From NCBI GenBank assembly GCA_014360745.1, contig JACIWY010000092.1, forward strand, positions 1-10,559: a DNA stretch of 10,559 bases. The letters run 5' to 3'. The position numbers and the translations under genes are program-made. Positions 1 through 7,289 of the stretch are shown here, in pieces. Source of the DNA: Chloroflexota bacterium. GTDB lineage: Bacteria > Chloroflexota > Anaerolineae > UBA1429. The stretch's first letter is position 1. Each line of letters opens with the position of its first letter. The notes under the pieces were generated by a model, which was given only the letters and a program-made list of their open reading frames with translations, ran no database searches and had not been told where the DNA came from.

Positions 1-10
1 TCCACTGTTT

Positions 11-39
11 TTGGCCCCTTCTGCGGCATCGCATACAAT
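11..39 (+). promoter_or_regulatory. Predicted sigma-70-type promoter of the first gene
   Basis: A -35-like TTGGCC at 11-16 and a -10-like TACAAT at 34-39 are separated by 17 bases. The -10 box matches TATAAT at 5 of 6 positions and the -35 box matches TTGACA at 4 of 6. Transcription would begin near 46. That is downstream of the TTG codon at 42 and supports the GTG at 81 as the start of the following gene. This is read by eye and is not experimentally supported. Confidence 0.5.
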
Positions 40-80
40 AGTTGGGCGGTTACCTTGTTGATAAAGGGGGAAATGATACG

Positions 81-971
81 GTGCAGCGATCGAACCCTTC
101 GCGACCAGGCCAGAAGCCGGGCTTTTATTTTTACTTTGGCGTTGGCCTGGCCGTCATCGTGCTCATCGTCCAATTGGTGGCCTTGCGCCATCCTTATCCC
201 CGGCACCAGGACTCTCGGAGCGCCGCCTTGGAGGGGCCACGTCCGACGCGGACCTTTACCCTGACGGCGACGCCCCTGCCGCCGACGGAGATGCCCACGG
301 AGACGCCGGTGCCACCCACGCCTACTTTCTCGCCGACGGTCACGGTGCTGCCGACGGAGACGCCCACGGAGACGCCGGTGCCACCCACACCTACCTCGGA
401 GCCACCGACGGCGACGCCGGTGCCGCCTACGCCGACGCGCAGGCCGCCAACGCCCAGGCCCCCGACGCCCAAGCCCGCGCCGGTCGAGATTCTGGATTCG
501 GTGCCGGTGGACAATGGCGAATGGGGCAAAGAGGGTATCTATGTGAATTACGAGGCGGACATTTATGCCGATGGCAGCGACGGACACCGCTACAAGATCG
601 AACTGGGCTTTCTCTCACGCCCCGAGTCGCTGGCCAAGGTGCAAGAATTCTGGGGCTATGGCGGGCGCGGCGGCGGCAATTGGAAGATGATCATCCGCGT
701 GCGTACTCAGGTGAACTGGGTCTCTTGCGGCGGCGACAAGGATGTCTGCTGGCAGGTGTCGACTTCTTCAGGGCAATCCAGCTTGATGTCAGAGGTGTAT
801 TACAAGCAGCATGTGTGGGAGTCGTTGGTGAACCATCATCTGGCCGGAGGCTGGCAGAACGTGACCCGCAGCCCCTACTATCATGAGATCCAAAAGTCGA
901 TCTTTGAGCCGATCTGCGGGGCCACGCCGGATATACCGGTCATCGGCTTTCGCTTCACGCGCGTATCGTAA
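81..971 (+). CDS. Membrane-anchored protein with Thr/Pro-rich stalk and unknown C-terminal domain
   Basis: Predicted 296-residue protein of unknown function. The sequence shows a short basic N-terminus, one hydrophobic segment at about residues 17-35 (an uncleaved signal anchor), a low-complexity Thr/Pro/Glu-rich linker at about residues 56-134, and a compact C-terminal region at about 135-296 rich in Trp, Tyr and Gly. The C-terminal region has Cys at 216, 223 and 279, of which the first two could form a disulfide outside the cell. I expect an N-in topology with the C-terminal domain displayed outside the membrane. Such TPTPTP-type linkers are common in Anaerolineae surface proteins. The GTG at 81 is chosen because a purine-rich ribosome site (AAGGGGGA, 64-71) precedes it. 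A TTG at 42 in the same frame has no ribosome site and lies upstream of the predicted transcription start. An in-frame stop at 39-41 closes the frame upstream, so the gene is complete. I do not recognise the C-terminal domain. Confidence 0.8.
   Translation: MQRSNPSRPGQKPGFYFYFGVGLAVIVLIVQLVALRHPYPRHQDSRSAALEGPRPTRTFTLTATPLPPTEMPTETPVPPTPTFSPTVTVLPTETPTETPVPPTPTSEPPTATPVPPTPTRRPPTPRPPTPKPAPVEILDSVPVDNGEWGKEGIYVNYEADIYADGSDGHRYKIELGFLSRPESLAKVQEFWGYGGRGGGNWKMIIRVRTQVNWVSCGGDKDVCWQVSTSSGQSSLMSEVYYKQHVWESLVNHHLAGGWQNVTRSPYYHEIQKSIFEPICGATPDIPVIGFRFTRVS
281..433 (+). repeat. In-gene 69-base repeat encoding Thr/Pro stalk
   Basis: The 45 bases at 281-325 recur at 350-394 with only two differences, giving a 69-base (23-codon) period. 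A shorter diverged copy starts near 405. The units encode TETP..TPVPPTPT-like peptide and stay in frame, so copy-number change would lengthen or shorten the stalk without breaking the reading frame. This is seen directly in the sequence. Variation between strains is inference. Confidence 0.75.
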
Positions 972-979
972 AAGCAGGG

Positions 980-1017
980 GGCGGGCGCGGCGGCCTACAG
1001 ATGGGCAAGTGCCCGCC
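980..1017 (+). terminator. GC-rich hairpin just after the first gene
   Basis: A 9-base-pair stem, including one G-U pair, joins 980-988 to 1009-1017 with a 20-base loop. It begins 8 bases after the stop codon at 969-971. No T-run follows, so it is at best a weak or atypical terminator, or a 3'-end stabilising hairpin. Confidence 0.35.
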
Positions 1018-1078
1018 ACCGGGTCACTTGGGGAGTGAGGAGACCGAGTTCCCTATGATTTATGGGAGAGGCATAATA

Positions 1079-1117
1079 CTCAAGGCCCGGCTTGCCCTAT
1101 GGCGGCCGGGCCTTGAG
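1079..1117 (-). terminator. Strong inverted repeat between convergent genes
   Basis: A perfect 12-base-pair inverted repeat (CTCAAGGCCCGG at 1079-1090 and its complement at 1106-1117) surrounds a 15-base loop, within which GCC/GGC can also pair. It lies about 30 bases beyond the end of the minus-strand radical SAM gene. On the minus strand the stem is followed by the mildly T-rich TATTAT. On the plus strand no T-run follows. It most likely ends transcription of the minus-strand gene and may block read-through in both directions. Confidence 0.6.
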
Positions 1118-1146
1118 CAGCACGTCGAGGCGCCATGTCTACGTCC

Positions 1147-2640
1147 CTAATCGCTCCTCGAATTCACATACAGCTCGCAGATGCGCCGGAAATGAAAACC
1201 GTAGATGGCTAACGTGATCGCGCGGGGGAAGAGCTCCGGCCGGCGGATCAACGTCCAGAAAAAGAGCTTCCAATACTCGACCCGCTCCTTGCCGCGCATG
1301 CCCAAATCATAGATGGAGCGGAAAAAGGCGCAGATGTGATCCCAAGTGATCTTGGAGCGGATGGCTGCCGATTTGTTGTACTCACTGAGGAACGTGCGGA
1401 TCCGTTTGTAGTAGGCCTGGGGCGAGTAAATGGTGGTGACGATGCGCCGATAGCCCTCGTGGAGCAAATCGGGATCCATTTTGGGCTTGAAGTTCATCGT
1501 GTCATCGGTGTTGTTGCCCGAGAGGCGGCCTAACAGACGGCCCTCTTTTTTCATCCGCTCGTAGAGCCGGGTGCCGTAGGGCGCCTGAAGCAGCCCCACC
1601 ATGGCGGTGACGATGCCGCTTTGCTGGATGAACTCGATCTGCCGCTGAAAGATGGAAGGCGTGTCACTGTCAAAGCCGACGATGAAACCGCCTTGCACCT
1701 CCAGACCGGCGCGCTGCAACGTCTTGACGCAGGCGATCAGGTCTCGTCCCTCGTTTTGGAACTTGTTACACTCGGCCAGGCTAGCCTCGTCGGGGGTTTC
1801 GATGCCCACAAAGACAGTATCAAACCCCGCATCGACCATCAGCTTGGTCAGTTCGGGGTCATCGGCCAGGTTGATCGATACCTCCGTCTGAAAGCCCATG
1901 CCCTGCTTGCCCTTGCGCCATTCGATGAGCGCCGGCAAGACCTCTTGTTTCAGGATGCGGCGGTTGCCGATAAAGTTATCGTCTACGAAAAAGACACCCC
2001 CGCGCCAGCCTAGTTGGTACAAGCTATCCAGCTCAGCCAGGATCTGCTCCGTCGTCTTGACCCGTGGGCGGCGCCCGAACATGGCGGTGATATTGCAAAA
2101 TTCACAGTCAAAGGGGCAGCCCCGCGAGAACTGGACGCACATGGATGAATAATGACGAAAGTCGATCAGGTCCCATCTCGGCAAAGGCGATTTGGTTAGA
2201 TCGGGGAATTCGGAGGTTTCATACAGCCTTTTCGGCGTACCTCGGGCGAGATCGTCCAGGAAGGGCGCCAGGGTCGCCTCTGCTTCGCCCAGGACGAAAT
2301 GATCGACCTCGGGGAAATCGGCGTGCTCGCCCATAAAGAGCGGCCCCCCGGCGACGATCTTGACGCCGGCCTGATGGCAGTGGTGGATCACCTGGCGCGC
2401 TGATTCGCGCTGCACGATCATGGCGCTGATAAAGACATAGTCGGCCCATTCGATATCGTGTTGGCGCAAAGGGGTGACATTCATGTCCACCAGCCGCAGT
2501 TCCCATTCCTCGGGCAGTAACGCCGCAACGGTCAAGAGCCCCAATGGGGGAAAGGATGCCTTTTTGCGCACGAAAGGCAGGGCATGTTTAAAGCTCCAAA
2601 AGGTATCTGGGAACTCGGGATAGACAAGCAGAACTCGCAT
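1147..2640 (-). CDS. Cobalamin-binding-domain radical SAM protein (DUF4070-type C-terminus)
   Basis: A 497-residue protein. The N-terminal region (about 1-150) looks like a cobalamin-binding Rossmann domain, opening with a MRVLLVYPEFP strand and containing the VAGGP motif near 96-100. A radical SAM domain follows, with the CxxxCxxC iron-sulfur cluster motif at C175, C179 and C182 (CPFDCEFC), a FVDDNF motif near 218-223 and GIET at 279-282. The C-terminal part (about 370-497) resembles the DUF4070 extension. The best-known relative with this layout is HpnP, the hopanoid C-2 methylase, but most members have no known substrate and I cannot assign one. The classical DxHxxG base-off motif is not seen; DMNVTP stands near the expected place. 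The start has a ribosome site GAGGAGG at 2649-2655, 8 bases away. The gene lies behind the PflX-like gene on the same strand after a gap holding a hairpin, so it may be a separate or partly coupled unit. Confidence 0.88.
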   Translation of the reverse strand: MRVLLVYPEFPDTFWSFKHALPFVRKKASFPPLGLLTVAALLPEEWELRLVDMNVTPLRQHDIEWADYVFISAMIVQRESARQVIHHCHQAGVKIVAGGPLFMGEHADFPEVDHFVLGEAEATLAPFLDDLARGTPKRLYETSEFPDLTKSPLPRWDLIDFRHYSSMCVQFSRGCPFDCEFCNITAMFGRRPRVKTTEQILAELDSLYQLGWRGGVFFVDDNFIGNRRILKQEVLPALIEWRKGKQGMGFQTEVSINLADDPELTKLMVDAGFDTVFVGIETPDEASLAECNKFQNEGRDLIACVKTLQRAGLEVQGGFIVGFDSDTPSIFQRQIEFIQQSGIVTAMVGLLQAPYGTRLYERMKKEGRLLGRLSGNNTDDTMNFKPKMDPDLLHEGYRRIVTTIYSPQAYYKRIRTFLSEYNKSAAIRSKITWDHICAFFRSIYDLGMRGKERVEYWKLFFWTLIRRPELFPRAITLAIYGFHFRRICELYVNSRSD

Positions 2641-2648
2641 TGACCACG

Positions 2649-2660
2649 CCTCCTCGGAGG
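2649..2660 (-). promoter_or_regulatory. Ribosome site inside a small inverted repeat
   Basis: On the minus strand the leader reads CCTCCGAGGAGG directly before the radical SAM start codon. The GAGGAGG part is the Shine-Dalgarno sequence of that gene. CCTC can pair with GAGG to form a 4-base-pair stem with a 4-base loop, so the ribosome site could mask itself weakly. The strong ribosome site fixes the start. Any regulatory role is speculative. Confidence 0.4.
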
Positions 2661-2696
2661 ATTGAAGCTCAGTAAACTACCCCTTATGACACCATC

Positions 2697-2726
2697 GAGG
2701 CCCAAAGGTTGCACTTTTGGGGCCTC
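2697..2726 (-). terminator. Hairpin between the two radical SAM genes
   Basis: GAGGCCC at 2697-2703 pairs with GGGCCTC at 2720-2726. The stem extends by three A-T pairs after a single bulged G at 2719, leaving a loop of about 9 bases. It lies some 30 bases past the stop of the PflX-like gene, in the 118-base gap. On the minus strand no T-run follows, so termination would be partial or dependent on another factor. It could equally be a processing or stabilising stem. Confidence 0.4.
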
Positions 2727-2758
2727 TTTGAGGGGCAATTTCCGGCGCGTGGCCTCGA

Positions 2759-3730
2759 TCAATACAGCGGATCCATCTCCTGGCGCCAGCCGCGTTCCAG
2801 GCCGGCCCGGTCAAAGGCTTCCAGCGCGGCTTCATATTCCTCGTCGCTCAGTCGGCGGCCCAGCATCGGATGGCCGACGGCCCGATGAGCGGGAAAGTAT
2901 TGGGCCATGAGGCTAACGTGAATGCGCGGCGACAGCTCTCGGGCGAGCCAGCGCAGCACCTGGGGTGTCTGCGAGAGGCCAGCGGGCAACACCAGGTGGC
3001 GCACGATCATCCCGCGGTGAGCTATTCCTTGCTCGTCGAGGATCAACTCTTCGCCTACCTGACGCCGCATCTCGATCAAGGCGGCGCGGTTGTGGGCTAT
3101 GTAATCGCGGTAACCCGAGAGCTCGGCGGCCACGGCGTCATCGGCGTATTTGCTATCGGGCAGGTAAATATCGATCACGCCCTCCAACAGACACAGGGTT
3201 TCGACGGTCTCGTAGCCGCTGCTGTTGTAGACCAATGGAAGGCGCAGGCCCTTTTGGGCGGCTATCTCTATCGCGGCCAGGATCTGGGGTACATAGTGGG
3301 TTGGGGTGACCAAGTTGATATTATGGCAGCCGCGCCGTTGGAGATAGAGCATCCGCTTGGCCAAGCCACTTGCGTCTTCAGGGCGGCCCACTCCGAGTTG
3401 GCTGATGGGATAGTTTTGGCAAAAGAGGCAGCGAGCGGTGCAATGTGAGAAAAAGATCGTCCCCGAGCCACGACTACCGCTGAGGGGCGGCTCCTCCCAG
3501 ACGTGAATGTTGTGGCTGGCCACATCGATCGTGTCGCCGGCCGCGCGGCAATAACCGACCTGGCCGGCCAGACGGTCTATGCCGCAACGCCGTGGGCAGA
3601 GCTCGCAGGCGCGCAAGCGCTCGCGGGCGGCCTCGACGCGCCGGGCCAGCTCCCCCTCTCGAAGCAAGGTAAGATAGCCCGGCTCGACGGCCGTCTGTGC
3701 AGTTGTCTCGGAGCTATCGTTGCCGTTCAA
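2759..3730 (-). CDS. PflX-like radical SAM protein (COG1313 type)
   Basis: A 323-residue protein of the family related to pyruvate formate-lyase activating enzymes but of unknown substrate. An N-terminal cysteine cluster (CELCPRRC at residues 42-49, then C61) precedes the radical SAM motif CTARCLFC, with C97, C101 and C104 binding the 4Fe-4S cluster. Later blocks typical of the family are NINLVTPTHY near 137-146, LPLVYNSSGYE near 164-174 and IYLPDSKY near 188-195. No partner glycyl-radical enzyme is present, so the name PflX should not be read as proof of pyruvate formate-lyase activation. The start is a TTG at 3728-3730 that overlaps the last 17 bases of uvrB in another frame, which suggests translational coupling. 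Its own ribosome site is weak, and I see no better downstream start before the conserved Cys cluster. It very probably shares the uvrB transcript. Confidence 0.88.
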   Translation of the reverse strand: MNGNDSSETTAQTAVEPGYLTLLREGELARRVEAARERLRACELCPRRCGIDRLAGQVGYCRAAGDTIDVASHNIHVWEEPPLSGSRGSGTIFFSHCTARCLFCQNYPISQLGVGRPEDASGLAKRMLYLQRRGCHNINLVTPTHYVPQILAAIEIAAQKGLRLPLVYNSSGYETVETLCLLEGVIDIYLPDSKYADDAVAAELSGYRDYIAHNRAALIEMRRQVGEELILDEQGIAHRGMIVRHLVLPAGLSQTPQVLRWLARELSPRIHVSLMAQYFPAHRAVGHPMLGRRLSDEEYEAALEAFDRAGLERGWRQEMDPLY

Positions 3731-5735
3731 AGGCCCTGAACTTTTCCCACTCGGGGATATCCTCGTCCGACACGGCCCGACGCAATTCCAAGATCTGATC
3801 GCGGAGCAAGGCGGCCTTTTCGAATTCTAGATTCTGAGCGGCGGCCTTCATCTGCGCCTCCAGCTCGGTGATCAGCCGTATGGCCTCATGTTTGGGGATC
3901 TCGGTGCCGGAGCGATAGGGCGCTTCGGGCTCGGCCACGGCGCGCAGCCGCTGAGTAAGGTCGTGGATCTCTTTGACGATCGTCGCCGGCGTGATGCCAT
4001 GCTCGGCGTTGTAGGCCATCTGAATCTCGCGGCGACGGTTAGTCTCATCGATGGCCCGTCGCATCGAGTCGGTGATCGTATCAGCGTACATGATCACGCG
4101 ACCGTTGACGTTGCGCGCGGCCCGGCCGATGGTCTGGATTAGTGAGCGATCGGAGCGCAAAAAGCCCTCCTTATCGGCATCGAGGATGGCGATGAAGGAG
4201 ACTTCGGGCAAATCCAGCCCCTCGCGCAACAGGTTCACCCCCACCACTACGTCGTATACGCCGGTGCGCAGATCGCGCAAAATGTCCACCCGCTCGATTG
4301 TGCCGATCTCGGAATGAAGATAGTGCACGTTAAAACCCGCCTCGCGCAAATAGTCCGCGAGATCCTCGGCCATGCGCTTGGTCAACGTGGTCACCAGGGC
4401 GCGCTCGCCTCGGACATTCACGCGCCGTAGCTCGGCGATGAGGTCATCGATCTGGCCTTCGGTGGGGCGCACCAATACTTCGGGGTCCACCAGGCCGGTG
4501 GGCCGGATGACCTGCTCTACCACCTGAGTGCTGTGTTCCAGCTCGTAGGGCCCGGGCGTGGCGGAGACGAAAATCGCCTGGTAGATATGATCTTCGAATT
4601 CCTCAAAGGTGAGTGGGCGGTTGTCCAACGCCGAGGGCAAGCGGAAACCGTATTGCACCAACACCTCTTTGCGCGAACGATCGCCGTTGTACATCCCCCG
4701 AATCTGTGGCACCGTCATATGAGATTCGTCGATGAACAGCAAGTAATCGGCCGGGAAGTAATCGAGCAGCGTCCAGGGAGGCTCCCCCGCCTGTCGCTGT
4801 GATAAATGGCGGGAATAATTCTCGATCCCTGAACAGTAGCCCACCTCGCGCAGCATTTCCAGGTCGTAACGGGTGCGTTGCTCCAGGCGTTGGGCCTCGA
4901 GCAGCTTTTCCTCGGCGCGCAGAAGGGCCAACTGCTCTTCCAGCTCCTTTTCGATACTCTCTAATGCCACGAGCAGCTTTTCCCGAGGGGTGATAAAGTG
5001 CTTGGCGGGATAGATCTCGATGCTGCGATGTTCCAGGAGCACCTCGCCGGTGAGTGCGTCTACCTCGACGATACGCTCGACCTCGTCGCCCCAGAATTCG
5101 ATACGGTAAGCGGTCTGGCCGTAGGCGGGCATAATCTCCAGGGTGTCGCCGCGAACGCGGAACTTGCCCGGTGAAAGAACGGCGTCGTTGCGTTCGTAAA
5201 AGATGGATACCAAGTGGCGCAACACCCGTCGGCGGTCGAAAACTTCCCCCTGGCGAAGGGTGATGACCACCCGACCATACTCCTCCGGATCGCCCAAGCC
5301 GTAGATGCACGATACCGAGGCGACGATGATCGTATCGCGCCGTGAGAAGAGCGATGAGGTAGCCGCGAGCCGCAAGCGGTCGATCTCTTCGTTGATTTGC
5401 GCGTCTTTTTCGATGTAGGTATCCGAGCGCGGGATATAGGCCTCGGGCTGATAGTAGTCATAGTAGCTGACGAAATACTCGACCGCATTGTAGGGAAAGA
5501 ACTCCTTGAACTCGGCGTAGAGCTGAGCGGCCAACGTCTTGTTGTGGGCGATGACCAGCGTCGGGCGCTGCATCTGTTCGATGATGTTGGCCATCACGTA
5601 CGTCTTTCCTGATCCGGTGACGCCCATGAGCGTCTGGAAGCGATCGCCGCGTTTCAGGCCCTCGACGAGCTTTTGAATAGCCTGGGGCTGGTCACCGGTG
5701 GGGACGAAAGCGGAAACGAGCTGAAAGTCAGGCAT
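3714..5735 (-). CDS. uvrB: Excinuclease ABC subunit B (UvrB)
   Basis: The DNA-damage-verifying helicase-like subunit of the UvrABC nucleotide excision repair complex. It receives DNA from UvrA and recruits UvrC for incision. The 673-residue length is normal. Visible motifs are Walker A GVTGSGKT at 38-45, the beta-hairpin region YYDYYQPEAYIP at 91-102 that clamps DNA, the Walker B variant DESH at 336-339, the domain stretch GYCSGIENYSRH near 299-310, helicase motif QTIGRAAR at 534-541, and a C-terminal UVR domain near 616-655 that binds UvrC. The frame is open upstream to an ATG at 5789, but the ATG at 5733-5735 (MPDFQLVS) is chosen. It has a GAGG ribosome site, the protein then starts as other UvrB proteins do, and the predicted transcription start (near 5771) lies downstream of the 5789 codon. 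It heads a minus-strand unit with the overlapping PflX-like gene. An SOS-type operator candidate lies in its promoter. Confidence 0.97.
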   Translation of the reverse strand: MPDFQLVSAFVPTGDQPQAIQKLVEGLKRGDRFQTLMGVTGSGKTYVMANIIEQMQRPTLVIAHNKTLAAQLYAEFKEFFPYNAVEYFVSYYDYYQPEAYIPRSDTYIEKDAQINEEIDRLRLAATSSLFSRRDTIIVASVSCIYGLGDPEEYGRVVITLRQGEVFDRRRVLRHLVSIFYERNDAVLSPGKFRVRGDTLEIMPAYGQTAYRIEFWGDEVERIVEVDALTGEVLLEHRSIEIYPAKHFITPREKLLVALESIEKELEEQLALLRAEEKLLEAQRLEQRTRYDLEMLREVGYCSGIENYSRHLSQRQAGEPPWTLLDYFPADYLLFIDESHMTVPQIRGMYNGDRSRKEVLVQYGFRLPSALDNRPLTFEEFEDHIYQAIFVSATPGPYELEHSTQVVEQVIRPTGLVDPEVLVRPTEGQIDDLIAELRRVNVRGERALVTTLTKRMAEDLADYLREAGFNVHYLHSEIGTIERVDILRDLRTGVYDVVVGVNLLREGLDLPEVSFIAILDADKEGFLRSDRSLIQTIGRAARNVNGRVIMYADTITDSMRRAIDETNRRREIQMAYNAEHGITPATIVKEIHDLTQRLRAVAEPEAPYRSGTEIPKHEAIRLITELEAQMKAAAQNLEFEKAALLRDQILELRRAVSDEDIPEWEKFRAFERQR

Positions 5736-5777
5736 GGGTTTTCCTCTGAGGAATAGGAAGCCTATACGCAAAAAGGG

Positions 5778-5806
5778 ATGATAGCACATTTGTTCCGAGA
5801 GCGCAA
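5778..5806 (-). promoter_or_regulatory. Predicted uvrB promoter with extended -10
   Basis: On the minus strand a -35-like TTGCGC (5801-5806) is followed by exactly 17 bases and a -10-like TATCAT (5778-5783, 5 of 6 matches) preceded by TGC, an extended -10 element. Transcription would start near 5771, giving a leader of roughly 36 bases before the uvrB ATG at 5735. Confidence 0.6.
5784..5795 (-). promoter_or_regulatory. Candidate LexA (SOS) operator in the uvrB promoter
   Basis: Read on the minus strand, 5795-5784 is GAACAAATGTGC. The LexA box known from Bacillus and other Gram-positive bacteria is GAAC-N4-GTTC, so 7 of 8 defined bases match. The site occupies the spacer between the -35 and -10 boxes, where a repressor would block RNA polymerase, and uvrB is a classic SOS gene. 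Whether this organism's LexA reads this motif is unknown, so the call is a supported guess. Confidence 0.4.
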
Positions 5807-5836
5807 AGCGGCGCCGGGGTCAAAATGCGTGCCCCT

Positions 5837-5865
5837 TTGCCGCCGCCGGTAACTTGTGGTACGCT
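5837..5865 (+). promoter_or_regulatory. Possible promoter of the peptidase/ComEA operon
   Basis: A -35-like TTGCCG at 5837-5842 and a weak -10-like TACGCT at 5860-5865, spaced by 17 bases, lie upstream of the M20 gene. A TG one base before the -10 gives an extended -10 form. Transcription would start near 5872, which rules out the upstream in-frame ATG at 5825. The -10 match is only 3 of 6, so confidence is modest. Confidence 0.35.
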
Positions 5866-5896
5866 TGGCTTCCAAGGTTTGGAGAAGGAGCAAGAG

Positions 5897-7261
5897 ATGG
5901 CTGGGGGCCTAAACGAGAAGTGGCGGAGCAGGGTACTCGAAATTTTACAAGAGCTCATCCGCATCGATACGGTCAATCCGCCGGGTAACGAGACAAAGGC
6001 CGCACGTTATCTCCGAACTCTGCTGACCTCCGCGGGCGTGGAGGCGCAGATCATCGAGTCGGCGCCCGGTCGGGGCAACCTCATCGCCCGCCTGCGTGGC
6101 TCTGGCGGGGCCCGGCCACTCATGTTGATGGGCCATTTGGATGTGGTGGCTGCCGATCCTGCCGAGTGGAGCCATCCCCCTTTCGCCGCAGAGATACACG
6201 ACGGCTTTATCTGGGGCCGTGGCAGCACCGATATGAAACAGATGGTCGCCATCTCAACGGTCATCCTGTTGGCATTGGCCGAGCAGGTAGGTCACGACCG
6301 GTCCTTGAAGCGGGATGTCGTCCTGTTAGCTACCGCCGACGAGGAGCACGGTGGCCGGCAGGGGATGGGCTGGCTGGTCAGGGAGCGTCGCGAATGGTTC
6401 GACGTGGCCTGCGCCATCAACGAGGGGGGCGGGACGCCTCTGCGTGTGGGTGGGCGTCTTTTTTTCACCTGCCAAACGGCGGAAAAAGGGGTTTGTCGCA
6501 CCGTGTGGGTCGCCCAGTCCAAAGGGGGGCATGGTGCTTATCCTCGCGAGGACATGGCCTCGCTTAAACTGGCCCGCGCCGTCGCCCGGCTGGGCGACGG
6601 TCATCTGAGCGGCCGGGTGACCGAGACAATGAGCCGCGCGCTCTCTATCATCGCTCGGGCGACCTCCGAGCAGGCCACCAGGCGCGTGGAAAAGCTATTG
6701 ACCAAAGGCAAGGTAGAGGCCGCGCTGCAGGCCGCCGGTTTTGCCCAGGAGGATTTAGGGCGCTATCGGGCGCTCTTTTATGATACCGCTTCCCTCACTG
6801 TTCTGCGCGCCGGCGATCCGCAAAGCATTAACGTCATCCCGCCTACAGCGACTGCCTATGTGGATGGGCGTCTCCTCCCCGGTCAGACCCAGGCTGGATT
6901 TCTGGAGTTGTTGCGCACGCGCGGCGGCGATGAGGTGAGTATCGAGCCGTACAACAACCAATTTTCCCCCGGCCTAGAATCCTCCGGCGATGCTCCCATC
7001 GTCGAGATCATGGGCGAGGTTATTGCCGAGTGCTGCCCTGGCGCCGCCGTCGTGCCTTGGATGTGCGCCGGCTCCACCGACGCCAAGCACCTCGTGCCCA
7101 TCGGCGTGCCGGTGTACGGCTTTATCCCGGCCAAGCCCTTTCCCGATGGGGTCGAGGGGGCCGGTGCCCACGCTGTGGACGAGCGCTTATGGCTGGAAAG
7201 TTTGTATTTCGGCCTCGACGTCCTTTACGAGGTTGTGTATCGTTTCTGCATGCGGGTTTAG
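5897..7261 (+). CDS. M20-family metallopeptidase (ArgE/DapE/carboxypeptidase type)
   Basis: A 454-residue zinc-dependent hydrolase, probably cytoplasmic, cleaving an amide bond in a peptide or N-acylated amino acid. Family metal and catalytic residues are visible: H80 and D82 in GHLDVV, the bridging D112 in GRGSTDMK, the general base/metal pair E149-E150 in ADEEHGG, a further acidic ligand candidate E176 in INEGGG, and a late His in GAGAHAVDER near the C-terminus. The central part (about 190-310) should be the lid or dimerisation domain. Exact substrate (N-acetylornithine, succinyl-diaminopimelate, dipeptide) cannot be told from sequence alone, and no arginine or lysine biosynthesis neighbour supports one. 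The ATG at 5897 is preferred over the in-frame ATG at 5825, because a GGAG ribosome site (5887-5890) precedes it and the protein then begins near the usual first helix. It is the first gene of a four-gene run, followed by another peptidase. Confidence 0.9.
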   Translation: MAGGLNEKWRSRVLEILQELIRIDTVNPPGNETKAARYLRTLLTSAGVEAQIIESAPGRGNLIARLRGSGGARPLMLMGHLDVVAADPAEWSHPPFAAEIHDGFIWGRGSTDMKQMVAISTVILLALAEQVGHDRSLKRDVVLLATADEEHGGRQGMGWLVRERREWFDVACAINEGGGTPLRVGGRLFFTCQTAEKGVCRTVWVAQSKGGHGAYPREDMASLKLARAVARLGDGHLSGRVTETMSRALSIIARATSEQATRRVEKLLTKGKVEAALQAAGFAQEDLGRYRALFYDTASLTVLRAGDPQSINVIPPTATAYVDGRLLPGQTQAGFLELLRTRGGDEVSIEPYNNQFSPGLESSGDAPIVEIMGEVIAECCPGAAVVPWMCAGSTDAKHLVPIGVPVYGFIPAKPFPDGVEGAGAHAVDERLWLESLYFGLDVLYEVVYRFCMRV

Positions 7262-7289
7262 CGCGGTGACTCAAGGGAGGCGAAGGGCC

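Noticed and set aside
281..433. Repeat tract considered as a CRISPR-like array
   Set aside because: The units have no unique spacers, remain in frame and encode a Thr/Pro stalk, so they are a coding repeat.
4603..5310. 235-codon minus-strand frame inside uvrB
   Set aside because: It is a shifted frame of uvrB with Arg/Gly-rich translation. uvrB is intact through this stretch, so it is neither a frameshift nor a second gene.
5736..5789. Upstream in-frame extension of UvrB to an ATG at 5789
   Set aside because: That codon overlaps the predicted -10 region and lies upstream of the likely transcription start. UvrB proteins begin at the MPDFQ-like position, where a ribosome site is present.
6990..7289. 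100-codon N-terminal extension of PepA over the M20 gene
   Set aside because: It is the out-of-frame shadow of the M20 coding sequence. The ATG at 7290 has a good ribosome site and gives the normal family length.
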